DNA of 64,000 nt, from assembly GCA_945901125.1 (NCBI GenBank), contig CAMDKD010000014.1, forward strand, positions 1 through 64,000. Direction: 5' to 3'. The stretch comes from Bordetella parapertussis (GTDB lineage Bacteria; Pseudomonadota; Gammaproteobacteria; Burkholderiales; Burkholderiaceae_C). The translations under genes were made by a program, and so were the position numbers. The notes under the pieces are model-generated. The model was not told the DNA's origin. It was given only the letters and a program-made list of their open reading frames with translations, and did no database searches. How positions within the stretch are numbered: position 1 is the stretch's first letter; every line of letters begins with the position of its first letter. This document shows positions 18,655-31,717 of the stretch, piece by piece.

Positions 18655-18730
18655 GCTTTCGATGCCGCCCGGCCTGGTGCCAGTGGATCGAAAGCTACCG
18701 ACTAGGGTAGGTTTCCAAGGAGTACGCTCC
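18655..18730 (-). promoter_or_regulatory. Structured 5' leader of corA, candidate cis-regulatory RNA
   Basis: Read in the corA direction there are three hairpins: GGAG/CTCC at 18719-18730 with a 4-nt loop, CTACC/GGTAG at 18695-18710, and a perfect 9-bp stem 18655-18663/18687-18695 whose loop contains a further CTGG/CCAG stem (18674-18683). The last ends 44 bp before the corA ATG. I cannot match it to the M-box consensus from memory. Pairings are seen; a regulatory role in Mg2+ response is inferred. Confidence 0.45.
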
Positions 18731-18816
18731 GTTGATAATCAAGCGTGAATTATGGCACTGCTTTGTGACATATCGACTGACTGTTAAAGTCGCCGGTTTG
18801 CTTTGGGCCTTGCTGC

Positions 18817-20022
18817 ATGCACACTGATTTAAAGCCCGGGCGCGAGCGGGCATTGCTGTTGACCCTGGCCGGCATCCAATTTACCCACGTGGTCGATTTC
18901 ATGATCATGATGCCCCTGGGTCCGCAACTCACAGCCTTGTTTCAGATCACTGATGCGCAATTCGGCTTGCTGGTCTCTGCTTACACCTTTGCCGCCGGTC
19001 TGTCTGGCCTGCTGGCGGCTTCGTTTGTCGACCGCTTTGAGCGCAAAGGCCTGCTGTTGAGCATTTATGTCTTGTTCGCTTTGACCACCCTTGGCTGCGC
19101 GCTGGCGCCTACCTACGGCATGTTGATGCTCGCCAGAATCGCCGCCGGCATGTTCGGCGGCATTTTGTCGGCCATGACGCAAACCGTCATCGGCGATGTG
19201 ATTCCGTTTGCACGGCGCGGGCGTGCCACCGGCCTGGTGATGACCTCGTTTTCGCTGGCCACCGTCATGGGCGTACCGTCCGGTTTGTTTCTGGCCAACC
19301 ATGCCGGCTGGCACAGCAGCTTTATCGCCATTGCTGCGGTCTGCGCTTTGGTGGGTCTGGCGGCCGTGTTCAGCCTGCCGCGCCTGGACCAACACGTGGC
19401 ACAGGCCAGAGGCCAGAACATGTTGTTTGCTGTTCGCGGCGTGCTGGCCGATGCCAACCACCGGCGTGCCCTGGCCATGTCTTGCGCCATGATGTTTGCC
19501 GCTTTCACTGTTGTGCCCTACATCACGCTTTACATGCAGGCCAACAAGGTGTTGCTGGCGTCTGAAATACCGCTTATTTATTTGAGCGGCGGCGTCGTGA
19601 CTTTGCTGAGCGCGCGCTGGGTAGGCATACTCACAGACCGGGTCGGTAAGCGGCTCATGTTTCAGCGCATGTTGTTGCTGTCTATGCTGCCTTTGACCGT
19701 CACCACCTTGATGCAAACCGCACCTTTGGCGCTGGTCCTGTTTGTGTCGTCCAGCCTGTTTTTCTGCATGAATGCGCGCATGATCCCCGGCATGGCCTTG
19801 CTGACCTCGGCGGCTCTGCCGCAATTCCGCGGTACTTTCATGTCCTTGAACGGCGCGGTGCAGTCGGTGTCCATGGGCCTGGCCACCTGGCTGGGCGGCT
19901 TGTTGATACAGCGCAACGCGCAAGGTGAGGTGACGCATTACTGGTTATGTGCTGTGGCGGCTGTGGCAGCCTCCTTGCTGGCCTATGTGCTGGCGCAGCG
20001 GGTCAAGATGCATAGCGATTAG
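18817..20022 (+). CDS. MFS transporter, drug:H+ antiporter-1 like
   Basis: Inner-membrane secondary transporter with about 12 hydrophobic segments over 401 residues. The N-terminal half has the family pattern FTHVVDFMIMMPLGPQL, the loop 2-3 motif DRFERKGLLL and RIAAGMFGGILSA; a second-half loop has GILTDRVGKRLMF. The exported substrate cannot be told. The gene stands alone; 174 bp follow before hpf with no gene visible in them. Confidence 0.9.
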   Translation: MHTDLKPGRERALLLTLAGIQFTHVVDFMIMMPLGPQLTALFQITDAQFGLLVSAYTFAAGLSGLLAASFVDRFERKGLLLSIYVLFALTTLGCALAPTYGMLMLARIAAGMFGGILSAMTQTVIGDVIPFARRGRATGLVMTSFSLATVMGVPSGLFLANHAGWHSSFIAIAAVCALVGLAAVFSLPRLDQHVAQARGQNMLFAVRGVLADANHRRALAMSCAMMFAAFTVVPYITLYMQANKVLLASEIPLIYLSGGVVTLLSARWVGILTDRVGKRLMFQRMLLLSMLPLTVTTLMQTAPLALVLFVSSSLFFCMNARMIPGMALLTSAALPQFRGTFMSLNGAVQSVSMGLATWLGGLLIQRNAQGEVTHYWLCAVAAVAASLLAYVLAQRVKMHSD

Positions 20023-20196
20023 GGGCTGCGGCTAAGGGGCCACAGGTTGAATTTGGTTTGGTGCTGCCACGGGCATGAAGGTTTATTGCGCTGCGGTTTG
20101 CTTTTTTCAGCAACTGGGCGCATAGTGGAGGTGACCTGTCAACGTTCAGGCATGAGGCCCGGGCGTCTGGCACAGGTTTTTGTCCGGAGGGTTTGT

Positions 20197-20532
20197 ATGA
20201 ATTTAACGATCAGCGGTCATCATCTGGAAGTCACGCCTGCTTTGCGTGGTTATGTCATTCAAAAACTCGATCGCGTCATGCGGCATTTTGACCAGGTGGT
20301 CGATGTGCGCGTGTTGCTGTCGGTGGAAAAGCAGAAAGAAAAGCAAGGACGGCAGCGAGCCGAATGCAATATCCACGTCAAGGGCAGCGATTTGTTCGCT
20401 GAATCCGCCAGTCAGGATTTGTATGCGGCCGTCGACGATCTCGTCGACAAGTTGGATCGTCAAGTGGTGCGCCACAAGGACAGGTTGCAGGACCACCATC
20501 ACAGCAGCGTCAAACGTGAATTGATGAACTGA
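20197..20532 (+). CDS. hpf: Ribosome hibernation promoting factor, short type
   Basis: Binds the 30S subunit and helps ribosomes enter the inactive 100S state. The 111-residue product starts [26 protein letters not shown], the family N-terminus, has the basic [19 protein letters not shown] strand and the [21 protein letters not shown] helix, and lacks the dimerisation domain of long HPF. The open frame extends up to 20047, but ATG 20197 has GGAGG 7 bp before it. It is not next to rpoN, its usual partner, which is at 44011. Confidence 0.94.
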   Translation: MNLTISGHHLEVTPALRGYVIQKLDRVMRHFDQVVDVRVLLSVEKQKEKQGRQRAECNIHVKGSDLFAESASQDLYAAVDDLVDKLDRQVVRHKDRLQDHHHSSVKRELMN

Positions 20533-20555
20533 AACCGGCCGCTCTGGCCCCACAC

Positions 20556-20584
20556 AACCGCCTGCCCGTCAGGCGGTTTTTTTT
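20556..20584 (+). terminator. Rho-independent terminator after hpf
   Basis: AACCGCCTG (20556-20564) pairs with CAGGCGGTT (20570-20578), a perfect 9-bp stem with loop CCCGT, merging into a run of eight T at 20577-20584. It ends the hpf transcript. Confidence 0.93.
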
Positions 20585-20602
20585 GCCGGGTTTTTCTATA
20601 AT
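20575..20602 (+). promoter_or_regulatory. Possible promoter upstream of ptsN-hprK
   Basis: A perfect TATAAT stands at 20597-20602, directly after the hpf terminator. The -35 partner (GGTTTT at about 20575-20580) is poor. Further down, a TTGACA at 20629-20634 has no well-spaced -10 of good quality. One of these should serve ptsN because the terminator isolates it from hpf. Confidence 0.35.
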
Positions 20603-20666
20603 ATGAAAGTTATCAATATTTACCCTAGCTTGACATCAAATCTAGGTGCATAATCAGCCCCCAATC

Positions 20667-21134
20667 ATGAACAGACTCGCTGCCATATTGCCTGCTGCAC
20701 AAGCGCTTGTGCAGGTAGACGCGACCAGCAAAAAACGTGCTTTTGAGGAAGCCGGTTTGCTGTTTGAGAATTTGCACGGCTTAAACCGTGCGTTGGTGGC
20801 AGACAGTCTTTTTGCCCGTGAGCGTCTGGGCTCTACCGGTCTGGGTTACGGCGTGGCTATACCGCATGGCCGCATCAAGGGCATGAAGACGCCATTGGCT
20901 GCGGTGTTTCGCCTGGCCGACCCCATAGGCTTTGACTCCCCGGATGAAAAACCAGTGTGTTTGATGATTTTTCTGCTGGTACCGGAGGCCTCTACCCAAA
21001 AGCATCTGGAAATTCTGTCAGAAATTGCCGAAATGTTGAGCGACGTTGTATTGCGCGACAAACTCAAAAGCTGCAATGATGCCCAGGAACTGCACCATCT
21101 GATCGCCAACTGGCAATCGGTACAAACCGTTTAA
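20667..21134 (+). CDS. ptsN: PTS EIIA-Ntr regulatory protein
   Basis: EIIA of the nitrogen-related phosphorelay, which controls potassium transport and other processes by its phosphorylation state. The 155-residue product has the active-site motif GYGVAIPHGRI and the VCLMIFLLVPEASTQKHLEILSEIAEML segment of the family. An in-frame GTG at 20646 is possible; ATG 20667 gives the usual N-terminus MNRLAAILP. hprK follows 12 bp after the stop. Phosphate presumably arrives from EI and HPr encoded at 9474-11511. Confidence 0.93.
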   Translation: MNRLAAILPAAQALVQVDATSKKRAFEEAGLLFENLHGLNRALVADSLFARERLGSTGLGYGVAIPHGRIKGMKTPLAAVFRLADPIGFDSPDEKPVCLMIFLLVPEASTQKHLEILSEIAEMLSDVVLRDKLKSCNDAQELHHLIANWQSVQTV

Positions 21135-21146
21135 GCCGACGCTGTT

Positions 21147-22103
21147 TTGAAACCTACCGTCGTCAGCGCTGATGTTTTATTTGAAGACTTCAGACGGCGG
21201 TTGAACTGGCAATGGGTGGCCAGCCAAAGCGCCAAAGAACGTCATTTTGATGAAGTCGCGGTGCGCATGGCGCGCTCAGGCGCAGATCTGGTTGGCTACC
21301 TTAATTACATACACCCTTACCGCTTGCAAGTGCTGGGCCAGCGCGAAGTCGAATACTTGTCTCACGCCGATGCCCAGGTGGGCGAGCGCCGGGTCGCGCG
21401 CATCGTGACGCTGGAGCCGCCGGTGCTGGTGGTGGCCGATGGCCAGACCCCTACCCCGGCGCTCTTAAAGATGTGCGAGCAGGCGCACATCCCTATGTTT
21501 GTGACCGCCGAGTCAGCCTCCTTTGTGATCGACCTGCTGCGCGCGTATTTGTCCAAGCATTTCGCCGACCGCACCACCTTGCATGGCGTGTTCATGGACA
21601 TTTTGGGCATGGGCGTGATGATCACCGGCGAATCGGGCCTGGGCAAAAGCGAACTCGGGCTGGAGCTGATTTCCCGTGGTCACGGTTTAGTCGCCGATGA
21701 CGCTGTGGATTTGTACCGCATCAACCAGACCACCCTGGAAGGGCGTTGCCCGGCCTTGCTGCAAAACCTGCTGGAAGTGCGCGGCATTGGTTTGCTGGAT
21801 ATACAAGCTATTTTCGGCGAAACAGCGGTACGCCGCAAAATGCGGCTAAAACTGATCGTACACCTGGTGCGCAAGGAAACCCTGGAGCGCGACTACGACC
21901 GTTTGCCGCATGAACCGTTAACCCATGATGTGCTCGGCATTGCGGTGCGCAAAGTCGTGATACAGGTGGTGGCCGGTCGCAATATCGCGGTGCTGGTAGA
22001 AGCCGCAGTACGCAACACGATTTTGCAGTTGCGCGGAATTGATACCTACGAGAAATTTGTGGCGCGCCACCGTGAGGCCATGGAATCCAACCAGGTGGAC
22101 TAG
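21147..22103 (+). CDS. hprK: HPr kinase/phosphorylase
   Basis: Phosphorylates and dephosphorylates HPr on its regulatory serine. The 318-residue product has the P-loop GESGLGKSE at residues 161-169, the following DDAVDLYRI segment, and the family signature [18 protein letters not shown]. The start is TTG at 21147, which gives the N-terminus [12 protein letters not shown] expected for the family; no in-frame ATG is near. It converges on fur, overlapping it by 4 bp. Confidence 0.94.
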   Translation: MKPTVVSADVLFEDFRRRLNWQWVASQSAKERHFDEVAVRMARSGADLVGYLNYIHPYRLQVLGQREVEYLSHADAQVGERRVARIVTLEPPVLVVADGQTPTPALLKMCEQAHIPMFVTAESASFVIDLLRAYLSKHFADRTTLHGVFMDILGMGVMITGESGLGKSELGLELISRGHGLVADDAVDLYRINQTTLEGRCPALLQNLLEVRGIGLLDIQAIFGETAVRRKMRLKLIVHLVRKETLERDYDRLPHEPLTHDVLGIAVRKVVIQVVAGRNIAVLVEAAVRNTILQLRGIDTYEKFVARHREAMESNQVD

Positions 22104-22528
22104 GCGTTTTTGTTAGGGCAGGGGTTGCGTGAACAATGCGCATACAGGCTGAGCGCATGGTCGGCAATCTCGAAACCCTTAGCCCGCGCTATATCGTGCT
22201 GGCGCTTTTCGATTTCTGCATCAAAAAACTCTTCCACTCGGCCGCAATCTAGGCAAACCAGGTGGTCGTGGTGCTGGCCTTCGTTGAGCTCATAGACCGC
22301 CTTGCCGCCTTCAAACTGGCTGCGCGTGAGCAGGCCGGCTTGTTCAAACTGCATCAGTACCCGGTAAATGGTGGCCAAGCCGATGTCGGCGCGTTCATTC
22401 AGCACCAGGCGGTACACATCTTCGGCGCTCATGTGGCGCTGCCCGCTTTTTTGGAACAATTCCAAAATGGTGATGCGCGGTAAGGTGGCTTTCAAGCCGG
22501 TATTTTTTAAATCACCTATGAACTGCAT
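22100..22528 (-). CDS. fur: Ferric uptake regulator Fur
   Basis: Iron-responsive repressor. The 142-residue product has the winged-helix domain with [14 protein letters not shown] and [21 protein letters not shown], the metal-binding [16 protein letters not shown] segment and a second cysteine pair CSRNPCP near the end. ATG 22528 is chosen over the upstream in-frame codon at 22561 because AAAGG lies 6 bp before it and it matches the family start. It is divergent from bamE with 79 bp between starts, the usual betaproteobacterial arrangement. Confidence 0.95.
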   Translation of the reverse strand: MQFIGDLKNTGLKATLPRITILELFQKSGQRHMSAEDVYRLVLNERADIGLATIYRVLMQFEQAGLLTRSQFEGGKAVYELNEGQHHDHLVCLDCGRVEEFFDAEIEKRQHDIARAKGFEIADHALSLYAHCSRNPCPNKNA

Positions 22529-22607
22529 ATCAACCTTTCGCCGCCATGGGAACGCAGCCATGACCCATCGTTACAATGGATTTATCATAGCCTGCTTATT
22601 CCCCAAC

Positions 22608-23162
22608 ATGACTTCTTGGCAACCTCTATCGGCGCGCAGCTGCGGTCTGTTCCTCCTCGTCAGTCTGGCTGCCTGCTCTTTTGTGGAAGACCCAGTCTCC
22701 AAGGCCATGAAAAGGATGACGCCCTACCGGGCAGAAGTCGTTCAAGGCAATTTCGTCTCCAAGGAACAGTTGCAGGCATTGAGACCGGGTATGAGCCGCA
22801 AACAAGTCAGGGAAATTCTCGGTACCCCTTTGATCGCCAGTGTGTTTCATGCCAATCGCTGGGATTACGCATTTACCATCAAGCGCCAGGGCACGGCCCC
22901 TCAGCAACGCAAGCTATCGGTTTTTTTCAAGGACGAAGTGTTTGAACGGGTTGACGCAGAGGAATTACCCAGCGAATCCGAATTCGCTGAAAAATTGACC
23001 ACCAACCGTTCTGAAAACATCAAGGTTCCTGCGCTCAAAGCTTCCGAGCAGGATTTGGAAAAATTCCGCAAGACAAGTCCCGCTCCTGTTGCTGTAGATG
23101 CACCTGCCGATGCCAGCGGTCCCGCGAAAACCTATCCTCCTCTGGAACCCAAGGCGCCTTGA
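22608..23162 (+). CDS. bamE: Outer membrane assembly lipoprotein BamE (SmpA/OmlA)
   Basis: Lipoprotein of the BAM complex that inserts beta-barrel proteins in the outer membrane. The signal sequence ends with lipobox LAAC (Cys23). The core has LRPGMSRKQVREILGTPLI and FHANRWDYAFTIKR, the SmpA/OmlA fold. The C-terminal 70 residues are Pro/Ala/Lys-rich and not part of the core. The frame is open far upstream through fur; ATG 22608 makes the shortest sensible signal peptide and lies downstream of a TACAAT -10-like box at 22572. Confidence 0.9.
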   Translation: MTSWQPLSARSCGLFLLVSLAACSFVEDPVSKAMKRMTPYRAEVVQGNFVSKEQLQALRPGMSRKQVREILGTPLIASVFHANRWDYAFTIKRQGTAPQQRKLSVFFKDEVFERVDAEELPSESEFAEKLTTNRSENIKVPALKASEQDLEKFRKTSPAPVAVDAPADASGPAKTYPPLEPKAP

Positions 23163-23174
23163 GGTGTTTGCACC

Positions 23175-24014
23175 ATGACTTATAACAACTCTTCCCCTCG
23201 CCGTATCGCGATTGCTGGTGCCAGTGGGCGCATGGGCCGTATGTTGATCGAGGCAGTCATGCAGGCCGGTGACACGCAACTTGCAGGTGCACTGGACATT
23301 GCAAGCAGCCCGCATATCGCAACCGATGCCGCCGCTTTTCTCGGCAAGCCCGCCGGTGTATGGATCAGCGACGATATGGGCGAGGGTTTGAAAAACGCAC
23401 AAGTGCTGATCGACTTCACCCGTCCCGAAGGCACCATGCAGCATCTGGCGGCATGCCACCGACTCGGTGTGCAAATGGTCATAGGCACCACCGGGTTTAC
23501 CGACGCGCAAAAGGCCGAGATTCAAGCCGCCAGCCGCGAGATTGCTATCGTCATGGCGCCCAATATGAGCGTGGGCGTGAATGTCACGCTCAAATTGCTG
23601 GAGCTGGCAGCCACGGCGCTGAACAAGGGTTACGACATTGAAATCATCGAGGCGCACCACAAGCATAAAGTGGATGCACCCTCAGGCACTGCACTGAAGA
23701 TGGGTGAAGTCATCGCCTCGGCGCAAGGCCGTCAATTGAAAGACTGTGCGGTGTATGAGCGCTATGGCCATACCGGCGAACGTGTGGACGGCAGCATAGG
23801 TTTTTCCACTATTCGCGGCGGCGACATCGTCGGCGACCACACGGTGATGTTTGCCACCGAAGGCGAGCGCATAGAAATCACCCACAAATCCGCCAGCCGC
23901 AGCACCTATGCCCAGGGCAGTTTGCGCGCCGTGCGTTTTCTGGCGCAACAGCGCAGCGGATTGTTCGACATGTTTGATGTGCTCGGCTTAAAGCAGGTAG
24001 GCCAGCAGCCATGA
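23175..24014 (+). CDS. dapB: 4-hydroxy-tetrahydrodipicolinate reductase
   Basis: Diaminopimelate/lysine pathway enzyme using NAD(P)H. The 279-residue product has the nucleotide-binding [15 protein letters not shown], the IGTTGFT segment, and the catalytic signature [23 protein letters not shown] with the histidine pair and lysine. It follows bamE by 12 bp and overlaps exbB by 4 bp (ATGA). Confidence 0.96.
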   Translation: MTYNNSSPRRIAIAGASGRMGRMLIEAVMQAGDTQLAGALDIASSPHIATDAAAFLGKPAGVWISDDMGEGLKNAQVLIDFTRPEGTMQHLAACHRLGVQMVIGTTGFTDAQKAEIQAASREIAIVMAPNMSVGVNVTLKLLELAATALNKGYDIEIIEAHHKHKVDAPSGTALKMGEVIASAQGRQLKDCAVYERYGHTGERVDGSIGFSTIRGGDIVGDHTVMFATEGERIEITHKSASRSTYAQGSLRAVRFLAQQRSGLFDMFDVLGLKQVGQQP

Positions 24015-24664
24015 ATTTGTGGGACATGCTGGCCCAGGCCGATGGCGTGAGCCGGGCTGTCACGCTGTTGCTGCTGTCCATGTCCGTGGCCAGCTGGTTC
24101 ATCATTCTTTATAAAAGCTGGTTGCTGCGGCTGGCCGTTAGGCAGCTTGCAACTTGCAAAGCCTTGTTCTGGCAAGCCTCGGATTGGACACAGGCGCGCG
24201 CGCACTGGCTGGGGGCAGACCCTCAAGCCATGTTCACGCTGCTGTTAGACGCAGCCGCAACCACGCCTGAAAGCGGTCTGGCCGCTGCCGCCAGCCGGGA
24301 AGACCAATTGACCCGCCGCTTGCGCGAAGCCTTGCAAACGGTACGTGCCCGGCTTCAGTGGGGCCAGGACTTGTTGGCCACCATAGGCGCCACCGCGCCC
24401 TTCATCGGCTTGCTGGGCACGGTCTGGGGCATTTTTCATGCACTCACCAATCTGGCGGTCGCCGGACAGTACACCTTGGACAAAGTGGCCCAGCCGGTCG
24501 GCGAAGCGCTGGTCATGACCGCCGTCGGTCTGGCTGTTGCTATCCCCGCAGTCATGGCCTACAACCTGATGGGCCGCCGCCTGGCCCGCCTGGATGCCGA
24601 GCTCGAAGGCTTGGCTTATGACTTGCGCGCCCTGGCCCAGTCCGCTGCGCATCACAAAGCTTGA
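24011..24664 (+). CDS. exbB: MotA/TolQ/ExbB family proton channel protein
   Basis: Inner-membrane proton-channel subunit that energises outer-membrane transport or the Tol system. The 217-residue product has an N-terminal membrane helix, a cytoplasmic loop, and the core [24 protein letters not shown] followed by [23 protein letters not shown]. With exbD next to it and no tolA/tolB or tonB nearby, I favour ExbB, but TolQ cannot be excluded. Confidence 0.87.
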   Translation: MNLWDMLAQADGVSRAVTLLLLSMSVASWFIILYKSWLLRLAVRQLATCKALFWQASDWTQARAHWLGADPQAMFTLLLDAAATTPESGLAAAASREDQLTRRLREALQTVRARLQWGQDLLATIGATAPFIGLLGTVWGIFHALTNLAVAGQYTLDKVAQPVGEALVMTAVGLAVAIPAVMAYNLMGRRLARLDAELEGLAYDLRALAQSAAHHKA

Positions 24665-24672
24665 GTGTTTGC

Positions 24673-28259
<3,587 letters not shown>

Positions 28260-28260
<1 letters not shown>

Positions 28261-28808
28261 TGCCACATTCCAATGCTGTTGACATGCTGTCCCGCCGTTC
28301 GCTATTGAACCAAACCTGGCGGGCGGGCACAGGTCTGGCAAGTGCTGCTTTGCTGACGGCTTGCGGGTTTCAGTTGCGCAAAGCGCCTGAACTGGCCTTT
28401 AGCACCATGTATACAAACATTGCCGAGGCTTCGGTGTTTGGTCAGTTGCTCAAGCGCAATCTCAAGACCATCAACAACCTCGAAGTCATCACCGACACCC
28501 GCGAGATTGAGCGCGCCCAAGTGATTCTGGAGTTGACGCAAGAAGCGCAGGAAAAAGTGATTCTCAGCAAATCGTCCACCGGTACGGTACGCGAATACGT
28601 ATTGCGTTACCGGGTGCGTTTCAAGTTGCGCACCCGTGACGGGTTCGAGCTGATACCGGATTCCGAACTGATACAGGAGCGCGAAATCAGTTTCAATGAA
28701 ACCGCCGCCTTGTCCAAGGAGACGGAAGAGCAATTGCTTTACCGGGACATGCGTTCTGATCTGGTGCAGCAATTGATGCGCCGTTTGGCCGCAGTGCGCC
28801 AGCTCTGA
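28260..28808 (+). CDS. lptE: LPS assembly lipoprotein LptE
   Basis: Outer-membrane lipoprotein that plugs the LptD barrel. The 182-residue product has a signal sequence with lipobox LLTAC (Cys35), followed directly by GFQLRKAPELAF, the family's hallmark start, and the YVLRYRVRFKLRTRDG strand segment. The ATG at 28260 overlaps the leuS stop (TGATG); an internal ATG at 28284 would give a shorter signal and is a real alternative. holA follows 9 bp later. Confidence 0.9.
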
Positions 28809-28817
28809 CCCGTCGCC

Positions 28818-29870
28818 ATGCAAATCGCGCCCGCCCGTTTGCAGGAACACCTGAACAAGGACTTGCGCAGTCTGTATACCTTGCACGGCGATGAGCCCTT
28901 GTTACAACAAGAAGCCGCCGATCTGATTCGCCTGAGCGCCCGGGCCCGTGGCTATACCGAGCGCCATGTGTTCATCGTAGCAGGTGCGCACTTCAACTGG
29001 AGCGAGGTACATGCCGCCGGCGCTTCCATGAGCCTGTTTGCCGACAAGTTGATCCTCGATCTGCGCATTCCTTCCGGCAAGCCCGGCAAAGAGGGCAGCG
29101 TCGCTTTGCAGCAACTCGCTGAAAGCACGGCTGGCAATGACGCTGTGCTGTTGCTGGTGTCTTTGCCCCGGCTGGACAAGACCGCCAAATCCAGCGGCTG
29201 GTATTCGGCGCTGGAGGCCAACGGCGCAACGCTTCAACTCGACCCGGTTGAGCGCCCGGCACTGCCTGCCTGGATTGCACACCGCTTGGGTGAGCAGCAG
29301 CAACGGGTGTGTGAAGGCGAAGAGGGCCAGCGCAGTTTGCATTTCTTTGCCGACCGGGTGGAAGGCAATTTGTTGGCGGCACACCAGGAAATTCAAAAAC
29401 TCGGGCTTTTGTACCCTCATGGCGAATTGAGCTTTGAGCAAATCGAGCAAGCGGTGTTGAACGTGGCGCGTTATGACGTGTTCAAACTGGGTGAGGCGGT
29501 GCTCGCCGGTCAACACCTGCGGGTGCAGCGCATGGTGGACGGTTTGCAGGCCGAGGGCGTGGCTGAGGTGTTGGTGCACTACACGCTGGCCGAAGACATA
29601 CGAAGTTTGAAGCGTGTCAAGGATGCGGTGTCCGCCGGCCGACCCTTGCCCCAGGTATTGCGCGAGCAACGTGTCTGGGGCCACAGGGAACGCTTGTTCG
29701 AACGTGTGTTGCCGCAGCTGACACCGGCTGTAATCAATCGCTTGCTGCAAAGTGCGCATCAGGTTGACGGTGTCGTCAAAGGCATGAAACTGCCGACTTG
29801 GCCGTCAAATAACTGGCAGGCATTGCTGCGCCTGGCCCTGATGATGAGCAAGGCTTGCAGCCCGCGCTGA
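28818..29870 (+). CDS. holA: DNA polymerase III delta subunit
   Basis: Clamp-loader subunit that opens the beta clamp. The 350-residue product shows the family start [11 protein letters not shown] and [17 protein letters not shown], the [20 protein letters not shown] segment, and the C-terminal collar domain with [28 protein letters not shown]. Length is normal. The gene sits in the conserved leuS-lptE-holA-proA order. Confidence 0.94.
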   Translation: MQIAPARLQEHLNKDLRSLYTLHGDEPLLQQEAADLIRLSARARGYTERHVFIVAGAHFNWSEVHAAGASMSLFADKLILDLRIPSGKPGKEGSVALQQLAESTAGNDAVLLLVSLPRLDKTAKSSGWYSALEANGATLQLDPVERPALPAWIAHRLGEQQQRVCEGEEGQRSLHFFADRVEGNLLAAHQEIQKLGLLYPHGELSFEQIEQAVLNVARYDVFKLGEAVLAGQHLRVQRMVDGLQAEGVAEVLVHYTLAEDIRSLKRVKDAVSAGRPLPQVLREQRVWGHRERLFERVLPQLTPAVINRLLQSAHQVDGVVKGMKLPTWPSNNWQALLRLALMMSKACSPR

Positions 29871-29901
29871 CGGCCGGGCACATGTCTGCCAAAATCCGCA
29901 C

Positions 29902-31182
29902 ATGAACGCACACACCATTCCCGAATTGATGCAGGCCTTGGGGCAACAGGCCAAAGCCGCCAGCGCCGTCATGGCTAAAGCCAGCGCCGCGCACAAAAGT
30001 GCAGCCTTGCGTGAACTCGCCCGCTTGTTGCGCTGCGACACCGATGCCCTGGTGGCGGCCAATCAGGAAGATATGCAGCGCGCCAAGGCCAATGGTTTGG
30101 ACGGCCCCATGCTGGACAGACTCAAACTCACGCAGGCCATTTTGGAAACCTGCGCCGTTGGCTGCGAGCAACTCGCGGTCATGCCCGACATCATCGGCAG
30201 CATCTCCGGCATGACGCAACAACCCAGCGGCATTCGTGTCGGACAAATGCGCGTGCCCATCGGTGTGTTTGGCATGATTTTCGAGAGCCGGCCCAACGTC
30301 ACCATCGAGGCTGCATCACTGGCCATCAAAAGCGGTAACGCTTGCATACTGCGTGGCGGCTCAGAAGCTTTGACCTCCAATACCGCCTTGGCGCTGTGCG
30401 TGCAACAGGCTTTGCAGAACGCCAGTTTGCCGCGGGATGCGGTGCAACTCGTTCCCACCACCGACCGCGAAGCTGTCGGCCAGTTGATCGCCATGCCCGC
30501 CTATGTGGACGTCATCATTCCGCGTGGCGGCAAAGGACTGATCGAGCGCATCAGCCGCGACGCCAAGGTGCCTGTCATCAAACATTTGGACGGCAATTGC
30601 CACACTTACATCGACGATCCCTGCGACTTGGAGATGGCCCTGCGCGTCACCGACAACGCCAAAACCCAAAAGTACAGCCCTTGCAATGCCACCGAAAGCT
30701 TGTTGGTGGCACGTGGTGTGGCAGCAGTGTTTTTGCCGCGCATCGGCAAAGTGTTTGCTGACAAAGGCGTGGAGATGCGCTGCTGCCCCCAGAGCAAAGC
30801 CTTGTTGTCGGGCGTGAAAGGCGCGGTGTTGAAAGACGCCATCGAGCAGGACTGGTTCGAGGAATACCTAGCACCCGTCATCAGCATCAAAGTCTTGGAT
30901 GGTGTGGACGCGGCCATTGATCACATCAACCACTACAGCAGCCACCATACCGACGCGATCCTCACGCTCAACCACGTCAACGGCCAGCGCTTTGTGCGCG
31001 AAGTCGATTCAGCCAGCGTGATGATCAACGCCAGCACCCGGTTTGCCGACGGCTTCGAATATGGTCTGGGTGCTGAGATTGGTATCTCTACCGACAAGTT
31101 CCATGCGCGTGGCCCGGTCGGTATTGAAGGCCTGACCTCGTTGAAGTTTGTGGTGTTGGGTGAAGGTGAAGTGCGGGGTTGA
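29902..31182 (+). CDS. proA: Glutamate-5-semialdehyde dehydrogenase (gamma-glutamyl phosphate reductase)
   Basis: Second step of proline synthesis, reducing gamma-glutamyl phosphate with NADPH. The 426-residue product has [41 protein letters not shown] and the catalytic cysteine in [14 protein letters not shown], with [25 protein letters not shown] near the end. proB is not in the window. It is the last gene of its run. Confidence 0.96.
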   Translation: MNAHTIPELMQALGQQAKAASAVMAKASAAHKSAALRELARLLRCDTDALVAANQEDMQRAKANGLDGPMLDRLKLTQAILETCAVGCEQLAVMPDIIGSISGMTQQPSGIRVGQMRVPIGVFGMIFESRPNVTIEAASLAIKSGNACILRGGSEALTSNTALALCVQQALQNASLPRDAVQLVPTTDREAVGQLIAMPAYVDVIIPRGGKGLIERISRDAKVPVIKHLDGNCHTYIDDPCDLEMALRVTDNAKTQKYSPCNATESLLVARGVAAVFLPRIGKVFADKGVEMRCCPQSKALLSGVKGAVLKDAIEQDWFEEYLAPVISIKVLDGVDAAIDHINHYSSHHTDAILTLNHVNGQRFVREVDSASVMINASTRFADGFEYGLGAEIGISTDKFHARGPVGIEGLTSLKFVVLGEGEVRG

Positions 31183-31262
31183 GGTTAATTAACTTTAAGC
31201 TCTCGTTTGAGATTGGGTCAGTTGACAGCGCAGCATATGAGCTGGGCGCGTCATTACCGGTT

Positions 31263-31385
31263 TTACAGCCCTGAATCTTCAGGCTTAGCCTTGCTTTTTT
31301 CTTTGGCTTCAAAGTAGGAAGCTGCCAAAGCCATGGCGCACATCAGAACGCCTAAAAATAATACGATGAGTTGTGCTTCAGTCAT
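31263..31385 (-). CDS. Candidate 40-residue single-helix membrane peptide
   Basis: A short ORF with AAGGA 8 bp before its ATG at 31385. The product starts MTEAQLIVLFLGVLMCAMAL, one clear membrane helix, followed by a charged tail rich in Lys and Glu. I do not recognise it. Its start overlaps the end of a second small ORF (31378-31581) on the same strand, suggesting coupling. It lies in a 535-bp stretch (31183-31717) with no larger gene and a lower GC content than its surroundings. Reality of the gene rests on the ribosome site, hydrophobic pattern and overlap only. Confidence 0.4.
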   Translation of the reverse strand: MTEAQLIVLFLGVLMCAMALAASYFEAKEKSKAKPEDSGL

Positions 31386-31581
31386 GAGGCGAATCCTTGG
31401 AAAAAGTGATGCTCACAGAGGTCAAAAGTATAAGAGACAGGCCAATCAACGTCAACAAAACCAAGTTCTCCCAATGCCGGTTCCCCAATATCAGAAACGC
31501 CACGCAAGCGTTCCCAGTCATCATCGAGCCTGTGGCGCGAAGGCCCGATTTGAAGTCGGGTTTGGAGAAAGAAAAGTCCAT
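31378..31581 (-). CDS. Candidate small membrane protein upstream of the 40-residue peptide
   Basis: An ORF of 67 codons from 31581, or 48 codons from ATG 31524, which has AGG about 5 bp upstream and seems the better start. The product carries a hydrophobic segment LVLLTLIGLSLILLTSVSI near the C-terminus, a single helix. Its last eight bases overlap the next small ORF. No family recognised; low-GC surroundings and short length make it tentative. Confidence 0.3.
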   Translation of the reverse strand: MDFSFSKPDFKSGLRATGSMMTGNACVAFLILGNRHWENLVLLTLIGLSLILLTSVSITFSKDSPHD

Positions 31582-31717
31582 GAAGTCAAGCGTATTGAGA
31601 ACTTGCTAAATCAGTAGCAACTTCAGATTACTTATTTTGTAAGCCTGTCACAAGCGCATCGCTTGAAACTGTCAAAATCAACCCCATATCCGAAAAACAC
31701 ACGAGACAACAAGCCCC

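Noticed and set aside
20172..20190. A sigma-54-like promoter (TGGCAC followed by a T-run) before hpf
   Set aside because: The -24 half is good, but the GC of the -12 half is replaced and shifted, and the start would fall inside the Shine-Dalgarno region.
31333..31617. A 94-codon plus-strand ORF between proA and gshA
   Set aside because: The product is basic and low in hydrophobic pattern with no family resemblance and no good ribosome site; the minus-strand small ORFs have better signals.
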